Part shown: positions 1-6,830 of the stretch, piece after piece | Layout of the letters: each line of letters begins with the position of its first letter | How positions within the stretch are numbered: the first letter of the stretch is position 1 | Program-made: the position numbers and the translations under genes | The notes under the pieces: generated by a model | The model's input: the letters and a program-made list of their open reading frames with translations, nothing else | The model's database searches: none | What the model was told of the DNA's origin: nothing | Assembly: GCA_024401855.1 (NCBI GenBank) | Contig: JAKSKH010000008.1 | Span: forward strand, 1 to 64,000 | Length of the DNA: 64,000 nucleotides | Direction of reading: 5' to 3' | DNA from: Bacteroidales bacterium | GTDB lineage: Bacteria; Bacteroidota; Bacteroidia; Bacteroidales; UBA932

Positions 1-64
1 GTTCCCGGCAGATCTGCTTGGGACAAAGTTCCATTATGAATCACCGATTTTTAATCAGGACTAA
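1..64 (+). CDS. 3' end of an unidentified gene (partial)
   Basis: The frame beginning at base 2 is open from the window edge to a TAA at 62-64 and encodes about 20 residues ending in ESPIFNQD. It lies 11 bases before the next small phage gene in the same orientation. The fragment is too short to identify. A second frame (1-39) is also open, so even the frame is uncertain. Confidence 0.3.
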   Translation, partial: FPADLLGTKFHYESPIFNQD

Positions 65-75
65 TCAACAGCATT

Positions 76-231
76 ATGGAAGAGCACAAAATTAGGCTAA
101 TTACGGCAAAGTGTCCGGAATGCTCCATAGAATATGCTGTAAGATGGGATGAGCTTTCCGAGGAGCAGCAGTGTATGATGGGCTTCTTCTGCCCGAAATG
201 CGGGACTTTTGTCAAATTTGGAGATGAATGA
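76..231 (+). CDS. Small zinc-ribbon-like protein (51 aa)
   Basis: A 51-residue protein starting at ATG 76. It has two CPxC pairs, CPEC at residues 13-16 and CPKC at about 39-42, spaced as in a zinc ribbon that could bind one zinc ion. The C-terminus is short and acidic. It is the first complete member of a run of tiny same-strand genes, and the next start codon follows directly after its stop. Such cysteine-rich mini-proteins are common in the accessory parts of Bacteroidales Mu-like prophages. The zinc site is seen in the sequence; the function is unknown. Confidence 0.6.
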   Translation: MEEHKIRLITAKCPECSIEYAVRWDELSEEQQCMMGFFCPKCGTFVKFGDE

Positions 232-232
232 T

Positions 233-397
233 ATGCTGCTCTATTCTAACAAAAACCAGTTTATCATTTTCCCGGCAATAGGGTTCGTACGTGACGGGAA
301 CGCCTGGGTGTTCAACATCTCCTGGTTGTCAATGGGCCTTTCTCTCTTTCTGTTTGAAATTGAGCATGGAGAAAACGATAAAAGTTCAGATGAATAG
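233..397 (+). CDS. Small hydrophobic phage-type protein (54 aa)
   Basis: A 54-residue frame from ATG 233; an in-frame ATG at 224 would overlap the previous gene. The middle (residues about 12-45) is rich in aromatic and hydrophobic residues (FIIFPAIGF, WVFNISWL, LSLFLFEIE) and the end is acidic. It overlaps the next gene by about 30 bases, as in compact phage gene runs. No family is recognised. It could be a small beta-rich protein rather than a membrane protein, since no clean transmembrane helix is visible. Confidence 0.5.
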   Translation: MLLYSNKNQFIIFPAIGFVRDGNAWVFNISWLSMGLSLFLFEIEHGENDKSSDE

Positions 398-584
398 CAC
401 CAGGTGTTCCGGATGCGTGTTCTACCGTCCGGCCGTCACCCTTAAATCCGGGCTTGTCCTGGATGAGGAGTGCGGGCGGAAATGTACGGGTGTCAATCCG
501 GATGAGACGGGGTGCTGTCCTGATAAAATGACAATTATTCAGTTAATTAAATATGCACACGAAAAACATGAAACATTTGATTGA
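366..584 (+). CDS. Small cysteine-rich protein (72 aa)
   Basis: A 72-residue protein from ATG 366. Six cysteines lie in the first two thirds (CSGC, then CGRKC, then a CC pair before PDK), a pattern suggesting a structural metal site, followed by a helical, charged tail ending HEKHETFD. It overlaps its neighbours at both ends, which supports translational coupling within the prophage small-gene run. The frame is open further upstream, but the earlier start would bury most of the preceding gene, so ATG 366 is preferred. Function unknown. Confidence 0.55.
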   Translation: MEKTIKVQMNSTRCSGCVFYRPAVTLKSGLVLDEECGRKCTGVNPDETGCCPDKMTIIQLIKYAHEKHETFD

Positions 585-696
585 ATTAATCAGAAAGCGC
601 AGGGACCGGAAATTCCTGCGCAGACTTGAGAGGGTGTTGAACGAAAATGTCCTTGACGCCTCAATAAAGGTCAATGGTTTCTTTGAGGCTGGCTGA
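553..696 (+). CDS. Small basic protein (47 aa)
   Basis: A 47-residue protein from ATG 553 (an inner ATG at 568 is also possible). Residues 6-27 are strongly basic and probably helical (LIELIRKRRDRKFLRRLERV), and it ends in FFEAG. It overlaps the preceding cysteine-rich gene by 32 bases and closes this plus-strand run. The basic helix would suit nucleic acid binding, but that is inference only. No family is recognised. Confidence 0.5.
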   Translation: MHTKNMKHLIELIRKRRDRKFLRRLERVLNENVLDASIKVNGFFEAG

Positions 697-703
697 GTTG
701 TAA

Positions 704-934
704 TTAAAGTTTGAAGAAATGGGTATAACCGCATTTCGCGCAGTATGCCGCACCAAGAAGAAATTTTGTTGGAGCCATCCGGGTCGGATGCGTTCCGTCC
801 GGATTTTCGTTACCGACAAGAGGGGCGGTTACGATTTCGTCATACACGATAAAATGGTCGCTTTTGCAAACGGGACACTTTGCCCCATCTGCAAGGCTTT
901 GCAAATTTGCCTTTTGGTCTGAATTAAGAATCAT
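704..934 (-). CDS. Zinc-ribbon protein (76 aa)
   Basis: A 76-residue minus-strand protein with CPVC at residues 20-23 and CAKC near the end (about 66-69). The paired CxxC knuckles suggest a zinc ribbon of the YgiT/DUF type. It converges on the plus-strand small genes, leaving only 7 bases between stop codons. Two copies of a 21-base direct repeat lie just upstream of its start (936-956 and 989-1009) and may be regulatory. The cysteine pattern and a homolog-like KCGYTH ending make it a credible gene; its role is unknown. Confidence 0.6.
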   Translation of the reverse strand: MILNSDQKANLQSLADGAKCPVCKSDHFIVYDEIVTAPLVGNENPDGTHPTRMAPTKFLLGAAYCAKCGYTHFFKL

Positions 935-935
935 A

Positions 936-1009
936 CTTTGAATTTTAATGACGATGCAATTTAACCATTTCCGAGGATAGTCCGTATGCTTTGAATTTTA
1001 ATGACAATG
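936..1009. repeat. Pair of 21-bp direct repeats upstream of the zinc-ribbon gene
   Basis: CTTTGAATTTTAATGACgAT occurs at 936-956 and again at 989-1009 with one mismatch, 53 bases apart start to start. The first copy abuts the start codon of the minus-strand gene at 934. Spacing near five helical turns would place both on one face of the DNA, so an operator or a short duplication are both possible. The surrounding 935-1279 stretch otherwise has no gene: it holds these repeats, the hairpin at 1168-1210 and the promoter/operator at 1214-1254. Confidence 0.6.
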
Positions 1010-1167
1010 AAATCCCGGATATTCGGGCTTCCTCGGATTAATATTTGAAATGTGACGTAAGTGTCCAGACTATCAGCTGGAGGTCAGCCCGGGTGCCCCG
1101 ACTTAAACAAAATGAGCAAAATCCTTAACTCGTAGGTTAAATCTGATAAGCCGGCATGTTCTTTGAT

Positions 1168-1213
1168 AATTATTTTCCGGGATGCCAAAATAGCGTCCCG
1201 GAAAATAATTTTT
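1168..1213 (+). terminator. Perfect 15-bp hairpin with T-run
   Basis: Bases 1168-1182 and 1196-1210 are perfect inverted repeats (AATTATTTTCCGGGA and complement) with a 13-base loop, followed by a short T-run at 1209-1213. It fits an intrinsic terminator reading rightward and would insulate the promoter that follows at 1214-1254. No plus-strand gene lies close upstream, so it may terminate an unannotated transcript from the 940-1160 interval or act as a regulatory hairpin. Confidence 0.6.
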
Positions 1214-1254
1214 ATTACACATTGTGTAATTAAACGTCAAAAAATGTATATTTG
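1214..1254 (+). promoter_or_regulatory. Promoter with palindromic operator for the DUF2335 gene pair
   Basis: TATATTTG at 1247-1254 matches the Bacteroidetes -7 element, and a TTG at 1222-1224 is suitably placed as the -33 element. That TTG lies inside a perfect 17-base palindrome at 1214-1230 (ATTACACA-T-TGTGTAAT). A bound repressor would therefore cover the -33 site. The predicted transcript starts near 1261, about 19 bases before the next gene's ATG. No regulator gene lies beside it, so the binding protein is unknown. Confidence 0.65.
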
Positions 1255-1279
1255 CATCGCGTATAAGATTTGGAAAGTT

Positions 1280-1486
1280 ATGAGAAAGTCAATTTACAGA
1301 ACAGATTATCTCTTCTCAAGAATGTCTTTCGTTATAGGAACAGGAAGCATTCTTAGCATTTTCTCACCATATTTTACCTTCAACGGTTCATCTACTGAGA
1401 GCAAGGCAGACCGCACAGCAATTGAGTCTGATTTCGGCGTAATTGGTAAGGATATTGAGCAGGTTGTTGTCAACTATGGAAAATAG
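1280..1486 (+). CDS. Small conserved-type protein upstream of DUF2335 gene (68 aa)
   Basis: A 68-residue protein from ATG 1280, the first in-frame ATG after the predicted transcript start. Its N-terminus is basic (MRKSIYRTDYLFSRM), followed by a hydrophobic stretch at about 14-31 and an acidic helical end containing ADRTAIESDFGVIGKDI. Its stop overlaps the start of the DUF2335 gene by 11 bases, so the two are almost certainly cotranslated. The resemblance to small Bacteroidales proteins found in the same pairing is from memory. The pair's function is unknown; the operator suggests stress- or phage-linked control. Confidence 0.6.
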   Translation: MRKSIYRTDYLFSRMSFVIGTGSILSIFSPYFTFNGSSTESKADRTAIESDFGVIGKDIEQVVVNYGK

Positions 1487-2000
1487 TAATAAACCAGTAG
1501 AGGTTGCAACAATACAGCACGCAACCGAGAAAATTCAAGAACCTGCACTCACGCCAGAAGACATACTTTTGGATATGATTCCTGAACCAAGGAAAGAGGA
1601 AGCCAAATCTATCATCAAAGCTATGGTCGTGATGCAGGAGGAGTCCTTTTCCGGGCCAATTCCACCTCCTGCAATTCTTAGGCAATACGAAGATTTGCAG
1701 TCAGGCGCTGCTGATCGTATCCTCAGAATGGCCGAAAAGCAATCTGAGCATAGAATGGAACTGGAGAAAAAGGCGATTGGAGGACAAGTAGAGCAGAGTA
1801 GACGAGGACAGACATTTGGATTGATAATCGTTGTCTTATTCATGCTTGTGGCTTTTGCCTTTGCCTACTTTTTTAATATGACCAGTTTTGCTGCAACATT
1901 TCTCTCTGTGACAATGGTAATAATCGTTGTGCTATTTGTTTCCGGCAAAGTTCTTACAATAGAAGACCTTAAGGATAAATCGAAAAATCAGGATAAATAA
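1476..2000 (+). CDS. DUF2335 family membrane protein
   Basis: A 174-residue protein from ATG 1476. The central motif at about 60-95, containing SGPIPPPAIL and GAADRILRMAEKQSEHRMELE, is the hallmark of DUF2335. Two transmembrane helices follow (about 113-132 and 137-157), and the C-terminus is short and lysine-rich. The N-terminal half is helical and cytoplasmic by inference. It is the second gene of an operator-controlled pair and is followed directly by an intrinsic terminator. DUF2335 proteins occur widely in bacteria and phages with no established biochemical role. The family call is firm; the function is not known. Confidence 0.8.
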   Translation: MENSNKPVEVATIQHATEKIQEPALTPEDILLDMIPEPRKEEAKSIIKAMVVMQEESFSGPIPPPAILRQYEDLQSGAADRILRMAEKQSEHRMELEKKAIGGQVEQSRRGQTFGLIIVVLFMLVAFAFAYFFNMTSFAATFLSVTMVIIVVLFVSGKVLTIEDLKDKSKNQDK

Positions 2001-2004
2001 CATT

Positions 2005-2035
2005 AAAGTCCGGTCAAATGGCCGGACTTTTTTTT
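2005..2035 (+). terminator. Intrinsic terminator after DUF2335 gene
   Basis: AAAGTCCGG at 2005-2013 pairs with CCGGACTTT at 2022-2030 around an 8-base loop, followed by a T-run to 2035. It lies 5 bases after the DUF2335 stop codon. Confidence 0.9.
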
Positions 2036-2043
2036 CATAAGTG

Positions 2044-2072
2044 TTTGGAATTAAGAATTATTTGTATATTTG
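2044..2072 (+). promoter_or_regulatory. Promoter for a short RNA
   Basis: TTTG at 2044-2047 and TATATTTG at 2065-2072 match the Bacteroidetes -33 and -7 elements with a 17-base spacer, a little short of the usual 19-20. It starts just after the terminator at 2005-2035 and points into a 73-base region without coding potential that ends in another terminator, so its product should be a small RNA. Confidence 0.65.
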
Positions 2073-2077
2073 CAGTG

Positions 2078-2150
2078 ACGATTCCGTAGCTAATGACTAC
2101 CGATTCGTCGCCAGGAGGAGGAGCACGAAGGTGTTCCTCTAACTTTTTTT
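2078..2150 (+). ncRNA. Candidate small structured RNA
   Basis: From the predicted start near 2078 the sequence folds into two hairpins. The first pairs 2077-2089 with 2097-2109 (11 of 13 positions pair) around a 7-base loop. The second pairs 2118-2126 with 2131-2139 (9 pairs, one G-U) around a GAAG tetraloop and runs into a T7 tract at 2144-2150, which is a typical intrinsic terminator. An AGGAGG-rich linker sits between them. The 3' end overlaps the last codons of the convergent minor head gene by 12 bases. It is not a known RNA family to me. A terminator pair with no product is the alternative, but the dedicated promoter argues against that. Confidence 0.55.
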
Positions 2151-3530
2151 ATACAGAAACCTTATCCCTGAGTCTGAACGTATCCAAACCTCGTCGATAA
2201 CCTGGCCTGAAGTATAAATTCGCCTTCCTATCGCCTTCTTCATAAAAGCATCTGTTAGTTCTGGCTGATCAATAATGATTCTTGACGATTGCTTTAAGCC
2301 ATGATTGAGCATATTGTTAAAAGCGTTCACGGGATTTTTAGTAGTAAAACCTTCATGCTCATACCAAATGCCGTCGATTCGCAAGTCTGGGCACTTACCT
2401 TCATACTTAGTCCCCCGTAAGTCTTTGTAATAACAATCATATACAAAGGCTGCAGGGCGGGACATCTTTGGCGTCATTTCGACTTCTGCACCCAAAGAAG
2501 CAAAGTGTTCGGCAATCTGCTTGAGCTTTTTATAGTCAGAGGACTCGGGGTTAATAAGCTTACTTATTTTTACAGTGTCATTTCTAACTTTGATTATTTC
2601 CTCTTTCCCTATGAAACATTTCTTTGCAAATTCACATGCTTCACAAACTTGGTTATCTGGGATGAAAGTCAGGTTAAGTTTCGCCTTGTCGCATGTGGCG
2701 CACTTAGAGATGGTGTAAGGATTGTAGTCCGGGAAGACCTTCTGCTGCTTGCCGGGGTTGAAGGCGAACATCTTTGACGTCTTCTCGTTGGCCATCGCTC
2801 TCGATCCGCGGCTCATCGCCTGGTCGTGAGGCGTCGGTGTGTACTTGTCCTTGCGCACCTGAACGACGGTGCAGCGGCAGTTCCAGCCGTTGGGCGGGAA
2901 GTAGGTGTCCCAGAACTTGTCCGATGCCGGCAGCGTGATGCCGTTGAGTTCCGCGTGTTCCGGACGGACGTTGGAGTCTCCGGCCGTGCGGTACTGCAGA
3001 TAGTAGTCATCCCCGTCATCCAGAAAGTCCTCCCACTTGGCGGCCATTCCGGCGGATGCCTGGGCGAAGTTGTACTCAGCATTCAGATAGTTCCGGTTGT
3101 AGGTGCTGTCTATCTTTAGAACGTCGTTCAAAAACCGTTCAAACGACTTTCTCTCACCCTTCTCGTCCAGGAGTGACGGGAAGGCCTCGTTAAGCTCGTG
3201 GAAGGTCTTCATCCCGGAGAACATCCAGTCGGACTCCTTGAGACGCTGCCTCATCAGATCCGACATCTTTGTGAACTCGAATGAATTATCCAAAACCCGC
3301 GCATGGTCATCAATGAACTTTGAGACTTCGGAGTTTTTTAGAATTTCTATTCTCAAGCTTGAGCCGCTCTCTTTATAGAGAGCCGTCATCATGTCTCCGA
3401 ACTGCTGTTCTACTGCTGACGTATTGGCTACCTGACCGGAACCCATTTTGAAAATGGAGTCGGCCAAAGGGTTTGCTTTGTTGAATTTGTCGCCGAGCGC
3501 GAATCTGTCAAGGTCTGCGGCCTGCATCAT
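2139..3530 (-). CDS. Phage minor head protein (Mu gpF / SPP1 gp7 type) with C-terminal nuclease-like domain, 5'-truncated
   Basis: A 463-residue frame. Residues about 140-222 carry the gpF-type minor head signature (AEYNFAQASAGMAAKW, YLQYRTAGD, VRPEHAELNG, FPPNGWNCRC). A cysteine cluster follows (C277, C280, C296, C299, C305), probably a metal-binding linker. Residues about 335-463 resemble the BECR-fold nuclease tails of phage head proteins and CdiA toxins, with CPDLRIDGIWYEHEG and a KQSSRIIID motif. The frame stays open upstream of ATG 3530 to about 3597 with plausible protein sequence (SSILKGRTFPER) but no start, so the true 5' end has been lost at the junction with the tail tube fragment. 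Domain assignments come from motif reading, not a search. Confidence 0.75.
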   Translation of the reverse strand: MMQAADLDRFALGDKFNKANPLADSIFKMGSGQVANTSAVEQQFGDMMTALYKESGSSLRIEILKNSEVSKFIDDHARVLDNSFEFTKMSDLMRQRLKESDWMFSGMKTFHELNEAFPSLLDEKGERKSFERFLNDVLKIDSTYNRNYLNAEYNFAQASAGMAAKWEDFLDDGDDYYLQYRTAGDSNVRPEHAELNGITLPASDKFWDTYFPPNGWNCRCTVVQVRKDKYTPTPHDQAMSRGSRAMANEKTSKMFAFNPGKQQKVFPDYNPYTISKCATCDKAKLNLTFIPDNQVCEACEFAKKCFIGKEEIIKVRNDTVKISKLINPESSDYKKLKQIAEHFASLGAEVEMTPKMSRPAAFVYDCYYKDLRGTKYEGKCPDLRIDGIWYEHEGFTTKNPVNAFNNMLNHGLKQSSRIIIDQPELTDAFMKKAIGRRIYTSGQVIDEVWIRSDSGIRFLYKKS

Positions 3531-3601
3531 TCTTTCCGGGAAAGTCCTTCCTTTCAGAATACTTGAAATGAGTTCAGCACTGAATTCTTCACGACTCGTA
3601 G

Positions 3602-3904
3602 GGCAAGAGGGTCTCCGGACTCTCCGTCCAGGTGAAGGCTGACGGTCTTGTATTCTCCGGAGAGACGGAAGCCGGTTTCAAGGACGTCCTCTCCGCCTGG
3701 AAGAGCGGTGAACCCGTCGAGCTCGTCCTGATCAAGCGCGAGAATGACGATAATCCGTACTGCTCCGGCAACTTCATCATCTCTTCTCTCGAGAACACCG
3801 CGCCTGCAGGCGAGGATGCGACCTACAGCGCAACCTTCGACAACGACGGCGCAGTGACCATCGACGAGGATGAGTTCGATCCTGAGGAAGTAGAGGAGGG
3901 ATAG
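3602..3904 (+). pseudogene. Phage major tail tube protein, N-terminus missing
   Basis: The frame opens only after an in-frame TAG at 3599-3601 and encodes about 100 residues. The start (GKRVSGLSVQVKADGLVF) is mid-protein sequence of Bacteroidales Mu-like tail tube proteins, and the end (NFIISSLENTAPAGEDATYSATFDNDG) is the typical C-terminal half of that family. A GTG at 3632 could serve as a start, but roughly the first third of the protein is absent. It is followed by the tail chaperone gene after one base. The missing part was probably removed with the genes between head and tail modules. Confidence 0.7.
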
Positions 3905-3905
3905 T

Positions 3906-4208
3906 ATGAAGCAGCAGGTGAAAATCGTTATCAAAGGACAGGAATATCCGTGCCGTCATCCTCTTGGAGCGATGCGTCGCTTCAAGAGGATGACCGGCAA
4001 GGATGTCACCACCTTGACCGAGGGTGACGTGGACGATATGGTCACCCTCATCTATTGCTGCACCCAGAGCGCTTGTGGCGCTGATGGTGTCGCGTTCGCC
4101 TTGACGATAGATGACTTCGCCGACTGTCTGGAGGTCGACTGCATGAAGGACTTCGTGCAGGAGGTGGCCTCCGGACAGGAAAATACAGGGAAAAAAACGG
4201 AGAAGTAG
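3906..4208 (+). CDS. Phage tail assembly chaperone, first frame (gpG-like)
   Basis: A 100-residue protein from ATG 3906, starting one base after the tail tube stop. Its position between tail tube and tape measure is the classic place of the tail assembly chaperone of long-tailed phages, and HPLGAMRRFKRMTGKDV is typical of the Bacteroidales version. Close to its 3' end is an A7 run (4191-4197), from which a -1 slip continues into the next frame. The short form would be made by normal termination at 4208 and the long form by frameshifting. It acts in the cytoplasm, coating the tape measure protein during tail building. Confidence 0.7.
   Translation: MKQQVKIVIKGQEYPCRHPLGAMRRFKRMTGKDVTTLTEGDVDDMVTLIYCCTQSACGADGVAFALTIDDFADCLEVDCMKDFVQEVASGQENTGKKTEK
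4188..4198 (+). promoter_or_regulatory. Programmed -1 frameshift site
   Basis: GGGAAAAAAAC at 4188-4198 is read GGG AAA AAA ACG in the first frame. A one-base backward slip of the lysine tRNA on the A7 run re-pairs perfectly and reads AAC GGA GAA, entering the -1 frame, which is open to 4534. The 0-frame stop follows only 8 bases later. It is not the canonical X XXY YYZ heptamer in the zero frame, so efficiency cannot be judged by eye. Confidence 0.7.
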
Positions 4209-4534
4209 AGTCAGATATTGACACGCTGTTTGGAATTGCATTGGGGTGCTTGGGGATGAGTGCGGATGACTTTGACCGATGCACCCCTTTTGAGTTCTCG
4301 AAGATCATCCAGCAGTGGGAACGTCAGAAGGAAGAGAGAGAAAAGAGAAGCTGGGAGCAGGCGCGCTTCATTGCGACGTGCTGTCTCCAGCCATACAGCA
4401 AGAAAGCCCTGAAGCCGACGGACGTGGCGCGGTTCCCTTGGGACAAGGACGCCGGGCCGAAGGTGGAGAAGGGACACGGAAGTATAGAGAGGATGAAAGA
4501 GTTGGAAAAGAGGCTGAATAGTGGGAAAAACTGA
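4196..4534 (+). CDS. Phage tail assembly chaperone, -1 frame extension (gpGT-like)
   Basis: The frame -1 relative to the first chaperone frame is open from the slippery site to 4534, adding about 112 residues (VESDIDTLFGIALGCLGMSADDF onward). Independent starts in this frame are poor (a TTG at 4241, an ATG at 4256), which favours expression as a fusion. The end is charged and coiled-coil-like (IQQWERQKEEREKRSWEQA and IERMKELEKRL), fitting the T domain that contacts the tape measure protein. The tape measure gene follows after a small minus-strand gene. Confidence 0.65.
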   Translation, partial: NGEVESDIDTLFGIALGCLGMSADDFDRCTPFEFSKIIQQWERQKEEREKRSWEQARFIATCCLQPYSKKALKPTDVARFPWDKDAGPKVEKGHGSIERMKELEKRLNSGKN

Positions 4535-4538
4535 TGCC

Positions 4539-4724
4539 CTAACAATTATGATGCTTGCGTTCAATATCCTTACGCTGTTTTTCCAGCCAGTCCGGGTCAT
4601 AACCATGTTCCCCCCATCTCCAATCTCCTATCAAAAACTCGATTGTAATAACGGCTACAATTATAAGGAGAAGAGTTTGAACTGGTCCCAAAAAATTCAA
4701 TATGCCTATAATGTCATTCCACAT
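4539..4724 (-). CDS. Small membrane protein (61 aa)
   Basis: A 61-residue minus-strand frame from ATG 4724. One strong transmembrane helix (about residues 15-36, PVQTLLLIIVAVITIEFLIG) is followed by a charged tail (DWLEKQRKDIERKHHNC). It sits alone on the minus strand between the tail chaperone and tape measure genes. The frame extends further upstream, but that part is antisense to the tape measure gene, so ATG 4724 is chosen. It could be a moron gene of the prophage. No family is recognised, and a chance frame cannot be excluded. Confidence 0.45.
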   Translation of the reverse strand: MWNDIIGILNFLGPVQTLLLIIVAVITIEFLIGDWRWGEHGYDPDWLEKQRKDIERKHHNC

Positions 4725-4746
4725 ACTTGTACGAATATAAGAAAAA

Positions 4747-6630
4747 ATGAGTAATACAGTATCATTCAAGATAAAAATTGACGATTCCGGAACATTCAAA
4801 ACCGTAACGGCCGATGCGGATGAGTTGGGCAAAATCATTGATGAGGTCAAAGATAAGGCAAAAAAACTCAATAACGAGTTTATAAATTCAGCCTCTATCA
4901 GTCAAGTTGCTGAAAGAGCCAGAGATGCCATCACGCAGTTAGCATCAGCTTTCGGCTCTTTATCGCAGGCATTTTACGAGGATGAGGCGGCTGCCGACAC
5001 ACTCGCCAAAGTGATGTCGAATACGATGGAAGCCACTGCGGATGAAGTGGAGGAAATCAAGCGTTTCATCGAAGCTCAGGAAAAGATAGGCGTGGTCAGT
5101 GCCGGCGTTCAAACAGCAGCGGCTCGAGAACTGTCAACTTATCTTACTATGACAAGTTCATTGAAGACGCTTATACCGGTATTGGAAGATATGGGTGTCC
5201 ACCAATACGGTGTCGGAGTTTCGGCTGAGCAGCTCACCCAGATTGCCACTATGATGGGCAAGGTGATGGATGGCCAGGTGGAAGCATTGTCAAGAGCCGG
5301 CTACAAGTTTGACGAGGCTCAAAAATATATCCTCAAATTTGGGGAAGAAAGCGAGCGCGCCGCTGTTCTGGCACAGGTTGTCAGCGAGTCTGTCGGAGGA
5401 ATCAATGCGTCATCCGTGAACACAGCGGCGGGTCAGATGCAACAGTTCCGGAATCAGATTGAGGGTGCAAAATCTGCTGTTGGAAGTATCGTGTCTGCCA
5501 TCAATCCGTTCATACAAGGTGTTGCTGGATTTGTAATCATCGCGGCAAATGTGACGCAGTTGAAACAGTCCTTCGCGGCACTCTCATCAACATTATCAGT
5601 CGCTAAAGTACATTCCTTGGCTTTAACAGCTGCACATAAACTCCAGGCCGCCGCCGAACGTTTGCTGGTGGCGGTCACGGGGGCATCCACTGCTGCAGTG
5701 AAAGCAATGAAAGTGGAAATTATTGCAACCGAAGCAGCCATTACACTTGGCCTGTCTCTTGCGATCTCTCTTCTTGTGGAGGGACTCTCCAAGCTTGTAG
5801 CAAAGTCCGGGGATGCAGCGGACTCCGTTGAAGATGTAGGCGAGGCTCAGAGGGCATACACCGATGCCTCCGTAGAGGCTATGTCAAGCATAGCTCAAGA
5901 GATAGTGGAGCTGGAGGATCTTATCAAACACCATAAGCAGACAGGAGATAAGATCACGGAACTCAACAACAAGTATGGAGAAGTGTTTGGCACTTATGCC
6001 ACCGCTGCGGAATGGTATGACGTTTTGACAAGTAAGAGTCAGATATACTGCCAGCAACTCGGCTACGAGGCTCAGGCGAAAGTAATCGCAAGCCTGAAGG
6101 CGGCAAAAGAATTGGAACTCGAGGCTGTACGTGCCCAAAAGGCAAGGATGCAAGAAAGCGGGGATGCTTCCAGAAGGGGGCTTGTTCTATACAAAGATGT
6201 TGATGGAAATACTGCAGGATGGGGTGTCGGGGAGAAGAGTACCAAGGCATTCAAGGAACTTGAAGATCAGGAAGCTCAACTCGCAGCCGATGTTGAGCAG
6301 CTGGGAAAAGATTTTGAAGACTGTTTCGGCAAGGCATTGTCTGTGCAGGATGAGCTGAAATCGGGGATGAAAGACACTTCTTCCGATTGGAAGAAGATGA
6401 GCCTGGCAGACCTTTCCAAAGAGATTCAGAAGCAGAAAGGAATAGTAGAGGCGGCCGCCGGTTCTGATGAAAAGAAAGCTAAGGCCGAGGCCGCTGTCCT
6501 GAAGCAGATGGAAAAGAGGAAGAATCTGCTCGAGAAGACTTATGGACTCGACAGCGGAAAATCTGACAAGGATAAGTATAGAGGGGAAAATCTGATAAAA
6601 AACGCCAGCTCTTACAAGGAGCATGGCTAT
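4747..6630 (+). pseudogene. Phage tail tape measure protein, 3'-truncated
   Basis: From ATG 4747 the frame encodes about 628 residues of tape measure protein: a helical N-terminus, a region with TMMGKVMDGQVEALSRAGYKF (about 176-196) typical of tail length tape measure proteins, two hydrophobic segments (about 250-265 and 325-345), and a lysine/alanine-rich coiled-coil part. The family-like sequence ends near KNASSYKEHG. The frame then runs into unrelated AT-rich DNA and a perfect palindrome at 6637-6678 before stopping at 6828. Tape measure proteins usually run longer, and no downstream tail genes follow. The prophage therefore ends here by deletion. Confidence 0.8.
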
Positions 6631-6636
6631 AACTTT

Positions 6637-6678
6637 AAGAGCCTTCAATTAATGTTAAAATACCAATTGAAGGCTCTT
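6637..6678. repeat. Perfect 14-bp inverted repeat at prophage break
   Basis: AAGAGCCTTCAATT at 6637-6650 is repeated in inverse at 6665-6678, with a 14-base spacer. No T-run follows on either side, so it is not a standard terminator. It lies exactly where tape measure homology stops, so it may be the mark of the event that cut the prophage. The 6679-6817 stretch after it is AT-rich with no gene. Confidence 0.75.
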
Positions 6679-6817
6679 GCGTGCAAACAGAATGGCACGT
6701 TTCGTTTTAATTTAAATGCAACACATTTCGTTTTGCCGATTATAAGTAAATCGAAGAAGAACTGCCCACTAAACACACAACAATTGCAGCTTTCTTCGTG
6801 CTTCCGGCAAAAAGGAG

Positions 6818-6825
6818 TATATTTG
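6818..6825 (+). promoter_or_regulatory. -7 promoter element of the thioesterase gene
   Basis: TATATTTG at 6818-6825 matches the Bacteroidetes -7 element. Only 5 bases separate it from ATG 6831, so transcription should start at or next to the start codon. The -33 element is weak (TTC around 6795). Confidence 0.55.
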
Positions 6826-6830
6826 TAATT

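Noticed and set aside
2044..2150. Retron or DGR RNA as explanation of the structured RNA
   Set aside because: No reverse transcriptase gene is present in the window, so nothing supports a retron or diversity-generating element.
4539..4871. Longer (110-residue) version of the small minus-strand membrane protein
   Set aside because: The first 49 residues are antisense to the tape measure gene; ATG 4724 gives a cleaner protein.
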